Below, piece by piece: positions 55,103 to 64,000 of a stretch of 64,000 bases of DNA. Every line of letters begins with the position of its first letter. Within the stretch, counting starts at the first letter, position 1. The notes under the pieces were generated by a model. It ran no database searches. It had not been told where the DNA came from and saw only the letters and a program-made list of their open reading frames with translations. The stretch comes from Areca catechu. Its lineage: Eukaryota > Streptophyta > Magnoliopsida > Arecales > Arecaceae. Position numbers and translations under genes: made by a program. The stretch covers positions 147,458,041 through 147,522,040 of the forward strand of contig CM038053.1 in the NCBI GenBank assembly GCA_021397845.1, in the 5' to 3' direction.

Positions 55103-56640
55103 AGTACCTAAAAAAATTCATTGATTATTTTGCAGGAATGTCTTGCAGCCCAAAAATTGAAGAAAAGATGGTACTTGGATAGCGGCTGCTCAAGACATGT
55201 GATGGGTGACAAGGACCAATTCATCACCCTTGAAATGAAAGAAGGAGGTATGGTCACCTTTGGAGACAATGGCAAAGGGAGAATAATCGGTATTGGTAAG
55301 ATCAAAATAACTCCCTTACTTTTATTGAAATTGTTTTGCTAGTAGACAAATTGAAGCATAATCTTTTGAGTATAAGTGAATTGTGCGATAAAGGCTTCAA
55401 GGTTGTCTTTGAGTCTTCTATGTGCATAGTAACTAACTCTTTAGATTCTAGCAATAAATTTATTGGACATAGACTCGGGAATATCTGTGGTGGATCTTAA
55501 TGATCTTGCCATGTCTATTAACCCTAGTCTAGTTGCAATGAATGCTAAGACCAAAGAGTTAGGCTTACTATGGCATAGACGATTAGGTCATGCTAGCATG
55601 CATACAATTGCCAAATTAATTTCTAAAGATCGTGTTAAAGGCATGCCTAAGTTTAAAGTTGATTTAAATCATGTTTGTGATGCATGCCAAATGGCTAAAC
55701 AAACTAGGGGGAGTTTTAAATCAAAGAATATAGTTTCTACAACAAGACCTCTTAAACTACTTCACATGGATCTTTTTGGACCTACTAGGACCACAAGCCT
55801 AGGAGGGATGAAATATGCTCTTGTGACAGTAGATGATTTTTCGAGATTTACATGGATTTTGTTTATTGCCTCAAAAGATGAAACATTTCATGTTTTTAGA
55901 AAATTTCATAAAAAGATTTCAAACCAAAAGAACTTATCTTTGATTTCAATTAGAAGTGATCATGGACCGAGTTTGAAAATCAAATTTTCAAAGATTATTG
56001 TACTGAATTTGGCATTGATCATAACTTCTCTGCTCCTAGAACACCTCAACAAAATGGTGTTGTAGAGAGGAAAAATAGGACATTGGAAGAAATGGCTCGC
56101 ACAATGTTGTGTGAAGGTAATCTTCCAAAGTACTTTTGGGTAGAAGCTGTGAACACTGCATGTTATATTTTGAACCGCATTTTGATCCGTCCTATCTTAA
56201 ATAATACCCCCTATGAGCTTTGGAATGACAAAAAACCCAATATTAGTTATTTTCATGTGTTTGGTTGTAAATGCTTTGTGCATAACAATGGAAAAGATAA
56301 TTTAGAAAAATTTGATTCTAAAGTTGATGATGCAATTTTTCTAGGTTATTCATTACATAGCAAAGCATATAAGGTTTTTAATAAAAGGACTCTTACTGTT
56401 GAAGAGTCAATTCATGTTGTATTTATTGAAACTAACCCTACACCTTCTAGACAAGAAGAGTGCATAGATAATGATGCAGGCACATTGCAAAATGGGATGG
56501 ATGACTTGAGCATTCAAGACAAAGACACTCAAGATGGAGAAGAAACGGTAAGTAAGGATCACACTGATCTACCGAGGGACTGGAGGTATGTTACATCTTA
56601 CCTTAAAGAATTAATAATAGGAGATCCTTCACATGGTATT
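55103..56640 (+). pseudogene. Copia-2 protease and integrase
   Basis: Protease has KRWYLDSGCSRHVMGDK with D-S-G. The integrase HHCC region is intact (WHRRLGHASMHTI ... CDACQ). The first catalytic Asp is in LLHMDLFGPTRTTS and the second in SIRSDHG. A 1-nt loss near 55967 then throws the frame off, and NGVVERKNRT is encoded in another frame. From 56083 the frame is open through FLGYSLHSKAYKVFN. An additional frame disturbance lies between 55310 and 55490. Confidence 0.9.
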
Positions 56641-58223
56641 AGGACTAGGGTTGCACATAAGGATGCACATGATTTATTAGCCTTTGTATCACAAATAGAA
56701 TCCCATAGATTAGAAGAGGCTGAGATTGACCCAAACTGGATGATGGCAATGCATGAAGAATTAAACCAGTTTGAAAGAAATTAGGTATGGACACTTGTAG
56801 ATAGAGCTACAGACCATCCAATTATAGGAACTAAATGGGTCTATAGGAAAAAAATAGATGAGCAAGGAAATATTATAAGGAACAAAGCTAGATTAGTGGC
56901 TAAGGGATATAACCAAGAAGAAGGTATTGATTTTGATAAAACTTATGCACCTGTAGCAAGACTAGAAGCCATTAGATTACTACTTGCATTTGCTTGCTAC
57001 ATGAACTTTAAACTCTTTCAAATGGATGTAAAAAGTGCATTTCTTAATGGTTTTATCTCTGAACAAGTTTTTGTGGAACAACCACTAGGTTTTGAAAATC
57101 ACACTTTTTCAAACCATGTATTCAAATTAAACAAAGCATTATATGGTTTGAAACAAGCACCTAGAGCCTAGTATGATAAACTTAGCACTTTCTTAATTGA
57201 AAATAATTTTTCAAGAGGAAATGTAGACAAAACCTTATTTATCAAAAAACAAATAGTGACATCTTAGTTGTACAAATATATGTTGATGACATCATTTTTG
57301 GTGCAACTAACGAATCTTTATGTAAAGAATTTGCTAAGCTTATGCAGGGAGAATTTGAAATGAGTTTAATGGGCGAGATGAACTACTTCCTTGGACTTCA
57401 AGTAAAACAAACAATGGAAGGCATCTTTATCAACCAAGCCAAATACATCAAGGAAATCATCAAAAAGTTTGGTATGGAGAGTAGCAAAACAATGAGCACA
57501 CCCATGAGCCTAGCTTGCAGACTGGACAAAGATGAGAATGGATCCAATGTTGACCAAAAGCTATATAGAGGTATGATCGGATCCTTATTATATTTGACTA
57601 CAAGTAGACTTGACATATTATACAGTATATGTGTATGTACTAGATTTCAGTCATCAACAAAAGAAACACATATGCTTGCTGTAAAAAGAATAATAACATT
57701 TTTGAAAGGAACAAGTAATTTAGGAATTTGATATTCTAAACATTCTACTTTGAATTTGATTAGATTCTCTGATGCTAATTATGCTGATTATAAAATAAAT
57801 AGAAAAAGCACTAGTGGTACATATCAATTTCTAGGGTTGAATTTAATTTCATGGCACTGTAAGAAGCAAAACTCCGTAGCCTTGTCCACAGCTGAGGCTG
57901 AGCACGTGGCTACTGGTAGTTGTTGTGCTCAAGTGTTATGGATTAAACAACAACTAGAAGACTTTGGTGTATCACAATCTAAAATTCTAATTAAATATGA
58001 TAACACAAGTGATATCAATTTGACAAAGAATCCAATTCAACACTCTAGAACCAAGCACATTGAAATTATATATCATTTTATTAGAGATCATGTTTTTAAT
58101 GGTAATATTATGCTTGACTTTGTGCCCACTGAAGATCAATTAGCTGACATATTTACCAAGCCACTCAATCAAGATAGATTTGAGCTAATTAGAAGCAAAT
58201 TAGGACTTTGTGATCCCTTCTAG
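56641..58223 (+). pseudogene. Copia-2 reverse transcriptase and RNase H
   Basis: RT reads MHEELNQFERN, stop TAG at 56782, VWTLVDRATDH, GTKWVYRKKIDEQ, APVARLEAIRLLLAFACYMN, and stop TAG near 57169. A frameshift near 57245 follows, then YVDDIIFGATNES and YFLGLQVKQTMEGIFINQ. RNase H follows after a TGA at 57729: ALSTAEAEHVATGSCCAQVL, KYDNTSDINLTKNP and LADIFTKPLNQDRFE, with stop at 58221-58223. The catalytic YVDD is intact. Confidence 0.92.
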
Positions 58224-58698
58224 ATTCTTTAACCTAATTCCTTCAATTCTAAGAAAATTTCATCTAGAAAACCTCCTCAATTTATTCTATTTTATTGAGC
58301 CTTAATTTCTTTCAAAATTCTATTCAAAGTCCTTCTAAATTATGTTCAAATTTTTCAAAACTCTATTTTCTTTGTTCGAGTCGACTGGATCTTGATCCGA
58401 GTCGACTGGATTTCTCTGAGAGTTTTGAACTTATTCTGGCCTAGCCGACTCGAACAGTTTCGAGTCGACTGGATTTTCTGATTGTTTTAGGAGAGCTCTG
58501 GTCGAGCAGGCTCGAGCAATCTTTAGTCAACTAGAACTTCGTGCCGATGTGTTTTGCCTTGGGCTATAAACCTTTTTTCGAACCGTTTAAACCCTATTTT
58601 GTTTTCTTCAATGGTTCATACCTCTCTAAGACCTTCTCCAAAGTCTTCCTTCTCCATTCTAAGCACTCCATTTTCTTGTTCTTCCATCTTTCCTAGCT
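58224..58698 (+). other. Copia-2 spacer between pol and ORF3
   Basis: 475 nt without a gene. The stretch 58375-58540 has repeated CGAGTCGACTGGAT/CGAGTCGACT motifs, and the following 100 nt are pyrimidine-rich up to the ORF3 start. The homologous copia-1 spacer has the same motif cluster. Confidence 0.65.
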
Positions 58699-60551
58699 AT
58701 GGCACCCAAACATGCGACAGGGAAATGCTCAGTTAGGGTTGCTCCTTCAGCTGAAAAAGAAAGAAGGTCCAAGATAAGGTAAGAAGAGCCAAGCAGTGAA
58801 GAAATTGCAGAGGAAGCCATAAGAGAAGCTGCAACCGCTCCAACCCATGTGCCCTCAATGTCTATGTGTCCGGTAACCTCCGGTCACCGAATTAATTTTG
58901 AGTTTATTAAGGGCATTGGGTTAAAGATAGGAGATTTAATTGAAGACCAAGGGTGGAGAAAATTTTGTTCATTGAATGAGAAGACCTATCCCTCTTTGGT
59001 TAGAAGTTTTTATGAGAACTTAAGGTTGGGAACTAACCATGTGGAATCCACTATCAAAGGGAAGAGGGTTATTATCAATGAGGAGTCCTTGCATGAATTA
59101 CTGGATATACCTTCTGAGGGACTGAGATTTTTAGTAATCGACAATAGAGAGAAGACTCTAAAAACAATTTTGAACAAAGAAGATGTGGAAGGAATTGGCA
59201 CTATTTTTGCTAACACCCTATCACTGGAAATGAGACTACTTCACAATTTCATTTGTAGAATTTTCTTACAAAGAACTGGTAGGTTCGATTGGGTGAGCGA
59301 AAAGGATCTATGTCTCATGGAGCACATTTTGAAAAGAACTCCTATCAATTTGTCATACATTATAATCATGCAGATGAAAGAAACAGTAAGAAAAGCTAAA
59401 TCCTGTCTACCATATGGAATGATGATTACATTGTTGTTTAAATCTCATAGAGTCAATTTGGATGGTGAAGATGGATTAGAATTGCATCACACTGATATCT
59501 ACACTTCTAAAACCCTTGAGAGAATGGGATATTTTCAAGTGGAAGGAGTGTGGAGAAAGAAAGGCACAAATATAAGGGCCATTGGCAGCTCCAGTAGTAG
59601 TGAAGAAGAGGAAGAAAATGTAGAAGTAGCTGGAACTTCTACACCTGTACCGGAGCCTGAGTCATGTGTACCTGAGCCTGCTGCTATTACTGAGGAGACT
59701 AGAGCTCTGTCACCTATGTTTGATATGCCTGCAATAGAGTTTGATTTGGCGGCACCGGAGTTTGACCTGCCTTCAGCTGATGTTCTTTTACATGACTACC
59801 CTACTGTAGCTACACAACCTCCAATTATCCAAGTTCAGATTGAAGAACAATTGAAAAACTTGACAGAGTCACTGACAGGTACAATAACTTCATTATTTAT
59901 TGATTTGAAATAGTCAGTGGATAGCAGATTGGACAAATTAGAAGAGCATGTATGAAGTCTACAAGGAAAGGTTGAAGCTATAGAAGCTTCAAGGTCAGTA
60001 CCTCAGATAGACCTTCAGCCTATTCTGAATTGTATCTCTTCAAGTTCTGAAACAATTTTGAATATGTGGATGCCACTTTGAATGAATATCAAACTGAATT
60101 GAAAGAGCTTAGAGGCAAAGTGGGAACTATTGTAGATACAAGAGGTATGGCAGAGGATTATACTAGAGGCATTGGGATCATAAGATCGGAGCTTGGCAGA
60201 CTTTGAGGATCAGCTGAAGCCTTCACCAATGTCCAAGAAGCTGAGCTTGTATCTATGCAGAAAGAAATAGGTGAAATGAAAGAGACAGTAAATAAAGTGC
60301 CAGTTAGCCTCAAGGACTTGGAGCAGCAGATAGGAGCAATTTGGATGGAAATGGTGTCTCTCAATAGCACTGTCAGTTCATTGGAAGTCACAGCTAGGAT
60401 AAGACCATTGTATGATTCGCCACCCATTTCCACTAGGGCACCTAGTACCTCTGTTCACCCTAGGGCTCCTCCTCCACATGCTTCATCTAGTCGAGCACCT
60501 AGAACCACTTCTTGGCATGGTGCCAATGTTCCTAGAGATGATTCTGATTAG
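58699..60551 (+). pseudogene. Copia-2 ORF3, post-pol protein in env-like position
   Basis: It starts at ATG 58699 (MAPKHATGKCSVRV) and has a TAA at 58780 in its N-terminus. It is then open from 58783 to TAG 59911. The conserved part reads INFEFIKGIGLKIGDLIEDQ, YPSLVRSFYENLRLG, ESLHELLDIPSEG, LLHNFICRIFLQRTGRFDWV and INLSYIIIMQM. It resembles plant 'putative transposon protein' domains with the YPxLVxxFYxNL motif and lies where SIRE elements carry an env-like ORF. An acidic region, a C-terminal coiled coil in shifted frames (60255 onward) and a Pro/Ser-rich end to 60551 follow. I see no clear signal peptide or transmembrane segment. Function is unknown. Confidence 0.72.
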
Positions 60552-61323
60552 ACACTTTGTAGTTTCAGTACCTTTTTGGATGCATTTTGAAACTTTTGTG
60601 ATGGTTGATGTACTGAACACTTTTTGATAGAAATGAAATGAACATTTTTGATTACTGTGTAATGTATGTATTTGTATTTTCTTGTCTACACTTCTATTTG
60701 TTTAAATAGAAATCTCTCTCTAAGCTGTGAAAGTGAAATTATCTCAAACAAATCTTAAAATTTTATCAATCTATTCAAAATTCTGAGCTTACTTGTTTAA
60801 CCTTTTTGATTTGTTGACAAAAAGAAGGAGAATCATAGAGTGCATGAAAGAATACATGAAAGGAAAAGCTTAATGAAGCTTAATGAATTGCAATTGAAAT
60901 TATTGAAATTCTAAAGTAAAGTAGACAGGGGGAGTTTGTAAGGCATTTCTGAATAAACTAATTTCTTGCATATTATTCTGATAAAATGTTCAAATGAATG
61001 TCAAAGGAGGAGAAACATAGAGAAAATTCATATTGTCTAAAAATCTTATAAACAGGGAGAGATTTACGTGTTTAATTTACATGCTTTAATGATTACTATG
61101 ATGCTCTCAACTTATTATATCTATCAGTCGATACATAATGTTGCTTGATACATACAAGCAATCAATGTCTGATATTTACAATTGATGAACTTGATTTTGT
61201 GCATAACTGTAAAGCACATATTGATATACATTTCATATTGCAGTTGATTTTTAAACAAATGTAAATGCTTACATATTTGTGAATATATTAGATTCTTTTC
61301 ATGCCCAGTGTTTTGTCATCATC
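60552..61323 (+). other. Copia-2 3' untranslated region
   Basis: About 770 nt of AT-rich sequence between ORF3 and the polypurine tract. Several GGGGGAG or CAGGGGGAG strings occur (60926, 61055), resembling internal purine tracts. No gene is seen. Confidence 0.6.
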
Positions 61324-61337
61324 AAAAAGGGGGAGAT
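61324..61337 (+). other. Polypurine tract of copia-2
   Basis: AAAAAGGGGGAGAT directly precedes the 3' LTR start TGTTGACCCC. Confidence 0.88.
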
Positions 61338-62920
61338 TGTTGACCCCTAAAGTGATTTTGATGATAACAAAATATTGGAGCATACATTTGGTTATCTAAC
61401 AACTCTTCAAATGATTGACAAGTTTTTGTAGGACAACTACATTGACACACCTTTTAACTCCTACAATCTTTAATGTTTTGTGTTGAGTTGTAAAGTATTT
61501 AGAATCTTGTAAAGAAAAACCCTACAAAAAGTTTCCTATTAAAATCAGTTTAAGGGTTACTTCTAGTAGTCCTTCTTGCTTCAAGTCTTCTTTAATTTAT
61601 TGTAAGAACTCCTTGAAGAGGTCTTTAAAGCATGGGACAAGTGTTCTGGAAGTTTGAAGTTGATCTGGTTGAAGAACTACCTTCGAGCCGACTGGAAGGA
61701 CAACCCAGCCGACTCTAGCACTGGCACTGAAGAGAAGTTCTCTGGCACATAGATCTAGCCGACTGGCACCAAGGCCCAGTTGACTCATCCAGAACAAGGA
61801 TGAGAACGTTATGAGATTTTTAAGAATCCGAGCCGACTGGAATCAAATCCAGCCGACTCATCCAGAACTTAGTTGAAAATGGTCTGAGAAACCTCTAAGA
61901 CTCCAATCGACTAGAATTTAGCCCAGCCAACTCATCCAGAGTGATGTATTTTCTCAACTATGGAAGCTAGCCGACTGGCACTCAGCCCAGTCGACCCGAA
62001 CTTCATCCGAGCCGACTCGAAGTTTGTCCGAGCCGACTGGAATGACGGGTCACCTCCAATGGCTAGTTCCAGTTCTCAAATTTTGAATTCCAAAAGTGCT
62101 CTAATGGTAACCTGTCACCTCCCAACGGTCTACAATGTTCAAAATCAAGGGAAGGCAGTTAAAGTCTCTAAAAATAAGGTATGAGAACATCCTTGAAGAG
62201 GCTGATGAATTATTAAGCATTTATTGAACACTTATTGAAGTGAAGTGAGAGAGCACTAGAGCTTTAAAGTCTGCCTTCAAGCCTGCAACCACTCTTACCA
62301 GAAGCTTGAAGCACCTTTTGAGGAAAGCAAGGAAGCCATTGAAATGCATTGAAGAGCATTCAGTGGATCTTCACTCGAGCTGCATTGGCAACCACCCGAT
62401 AACAGAGTTTGTCTTTATTGTTGCTTTTTTATTCTATCATTTAGAATATCTGGATTATTGGTGAGCCCTGTTGTAAAAACCAAATAGGTTTCTTTGGTAT
62501 GCCTTTAAAACCAGAGTGTAGAGGTTTCTTTGGTGAGCCTATCTAAAAACCAAAGTGTAGAGGTTTTAGGTGAACCTTTAAAAACCTAGCTTGGGTTTCT
62601 TTGGTGAGCCCGGTTTCAAAAACCAAAGTATAGAGGTTGGGATTGTGAGCCTGTAAAACAATCTGACTGTATTCTGATTTAGGGGATATAGTGAAAATCC
62701 TGAGTGGTGAACTTGGGTAGTGGACGTAGGAGCTGGGTTGCTCCGAACCACTATAAATATGCTTTGTTTGTGTTGTGTTTGTTTTATCCTGTAGCTTTTG
62801 CATTCATTCTCTGATTTATACAGCATGTAACCACTAATTGGAATTACTTGTGTACATACTTGTGAAATTTTTGTAATTTCTAATTCACCCCCCTCTTGGG
62901 ACTAAGCCACCTGGGCAACA
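61338..62920 (+). repeat. Copia-2 3' LTR
   Basis: 1583 bp, the partner of 51604-53187. It contains the CCGACT-type cluster (61686-62040), a mutated TATA position and the hairpin array (62454-62668). It ends CAACA at 62920, after which copia-1 resumes. Confidence 0.95.
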
Positions 62921-62956
62921 ATTCCTTAGAGCCTAAATTTCCTTAATTCCATTGTA

Positions 62957-64000
62957 ATGGCTTCTTGAAAATCTGCAAGGAAGGTTCTTCAGATTGGTGA
63001 ATCAAGTGGTCGCAGTGAAGATACAAAAGAAAAAGGGGAAAAGAGGAAAAGATCTGCTCTAGTGCAACAAGAAGAAGAAACTCCTCCTCCCGGACAGCGT
63101 GTCTCAATGGTCAACCGGCCTGTCACTTGCAGAAGAAAGATCGACTTTGTATTCCTAGAAGAAATGGGAATGAAAATTGGAAATTAGATAGAAAGTCAAG
63201 GTTGGAAGAACTTTTGTTTTTTGGACATCTTGACCTACCCTTCACTGATATGGATTTTTTATGAAAATATTGTTATCAAAGAATTTTACTTGAAATCTAC
63301 TATCGAGGAAAAGAAAATTATTGTGGATGAAGAAAGGCTAGGCAATTTGCTCCAAATGCCTACGAATGGCGCCACTGAGCTTCTTCTTCTATCGGACAAG
63401 GAACATATTCTAAAGCTGATTTTGGAAAAAGAAGATGTGAGCTCCGTCCAGCATGTACAAGCCAATTTACTGTCGAAGGAAATGAGGCTTCTGCACAGTA
63501 TGATCAGTAGGATATTTCTTCCCAGGACTAGTAGCTTTGATTGGGTTAGTGAGAAAGATATGATCTTTATGGGATACTTGATTGAAGAAAGGCCTCTCAA
63601 CCTTTCCTATATAATGATGATTCAAATGACTGAAGCAGCAAGAAAAGTCAAAGCCTATCTACCCTATGGTATGGTTTTCACTCTATTGTTTGAAGAAGCA
63701 GGAGTTGACTTAACCAATGAAATAGGCAAGCCATTACATCACTTTGATATCTACTCCTTCAATTCACTGAAAAGAATGGGTTATAAACAACAAGAAGGAG
63801 CATGGATAAAGAGGATGCCTAGGCAGGTTGCTGCTACCTTTTCTGATAATGGTGAAGCTGCTGCTGAAGAAAGAACTGAAAGTACAATGATTACTCCATC
63901 TGACCTCAAGAAGCTAATATTTCAGAAGATGGAAACAATTTCAAGTTCATTGACAGATCACATGAATTTTGCAATTGAGGAAATAAGAAATTCAGTTGAC
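62957..64000 (+). pseudogene. Copia-1 ORF3, post-pol protein, runs off window
   Basis: It starts at ATG 62957 (MAS, then TGA at 62966) and otherwise remains in one frame to the window end, with a second stop, TAG, at 63185. It is collinear with copia-2 ORF3: VFLEEMGMKIGN, YPSLIWIFYENI, ERLGNLLQMPTNG, EMRLLHSMISRIFLPRTSSF, DWVSEKDM and LNLSYIMMIQM. The two proteins differ widely yet keep the same blocks. Its position after copia-2 shows that copia-2 inserted just upstream of this ORF. Confidence 0.78.

Larger units (their letters stand above)
51604..62920 (+). mobile_element. SIRE-like Ty1/copia element copia-2, complete ends
   Basis: 11,317 bp with LTRs of 1584 bp (51604-53187) and 1583 bp (61338-62920). 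It has an initiator-Met PBS, gag, protease, integrase, RT, RNase H, a spacer, ORF3 and a polypurine tract. It is closely related to copia-1 and inserted in copia-1's spacer. Flanking 5-mers are ATTAT and ATTCC, an imperfect duplication. Pol has several frameshifts and stops, so the copy is not autonomous. Confidence 0.94.
26152..64000 (+). mobile_element. SIRE-like Ty1/copia element copia-1, interrupted three times
   Basis: Segments are 26152-28707, 40953-44426, 50427-51603 and 62921 to the window end. They give LTR, initiator-Met PBS, gag, protease, integrase, RT, RNase H, spacer and a post-pol ORF. The protease-integrase-RT order and the extra ORF after pol fit the SIRE/Maximus group of copia elements. 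It inserted into Tat-B. Elements C, F and copia-2 later inserted into it. When C is removed, the gag frame continues without a shift, which supports the reconstruction. The 3' LTR is outside the window. Confidence 0.93.

Noticed and set aside
1..64000. A host gene between the elements
   Set aside because: Every stretch is explained by an LTR, internal region or interrupted part of a retroelement. No exon-like ORF of a host protein was recognised.

Overview
The window is nuclear DNA of a seed plant. It consists almost entirely of LTR retrotransposons nested inside one another. I see no host protein gene, tRNA, rRNA or prokaryotic feature. The element families (Athila, Tat, chromovirus, SIRE-like copia), the plant initiator-Met primer sites and a hAT-type MITE all indicate an angiosperm repeat-rich region. 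The species cannot be named from this sequence.

Layout, left to right. (1) 1-6853: 3' part of an Athila-type Ty3/gypsy element on the + strand, with broken gag-pol and a complete 3' LTR. It interrupts the integrase of a Tat-type element (Tat-A, - strand, 6854-11763). (2) 11764-20892: a complete chromovirus (element G, - strand) with two LTRs of about 1.77 kb, an initiator-Met PBS and the duplication CTCGT on both sides. It is inserted in the probable LTR of Tat-A. (3) 20893-26151: the rest of that LTR, then a second Tat element (Tat-B, - strand) with an antisense ORF downstream of its pol. (4) 26152 to the window end: a SIRE-like Ty1/copia element (copia-1, + strand) inserted in Tat-B. Copia-1 is itself split three times. 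Element C (28708-40947, +, duplication ATCTT) lies in its gag. Element F (44427-50421, -, duplication CATAT) lies in its reverse transcriptase. A second SIRE-like element, copia-2 (51604-62920, +), lies between its pol and its post-pol ORF, which resumes at 62921.

Smaller insertions sit inside these. Element C carries element D (29409-35947, -, duplication GTGCA) in its 5' LTR. D carries a solo LTR (30716-32049, duplication ACTCG) in its second ORF. Element F carries a 275-bp hAT-type MITE (49698-49972, duplication GCCAAGGG) in its 5' LTR.

The most interesting content is the trio C, D and F. They are LTR elements of about 5.2-5.7 kb net that lack protease, reverse transcriptase and RNase H. 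Each nevertheless has the same two-ORF plan. ORF1 has a Gag-type N-terminus, an acidic spacer not found in G, and a remnant of the integrase core. ORF2 has the integrase GPF region and a chromodomain, and its tail runs into the 3' LTR. They share with the autonomous relative G the primer site, leader blocks with a small hairpin, the LTR terminus and the Pol tail. This suggests a diversified non-autonomous chromovirus lineage mobilised in trans. A second notable structure is a tandem array of small hairpins with compensatory changes near the 3' end of the copia LTRs.

All pol genes here carry stops or frameshifts. Only D keeps its short ORFs essentially open, apart from the solo LTR. Clade names rest on motifs read by eye. 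Boundaries backed by target-site duplications are firm; the Tat-A/Tat-B junction is not.
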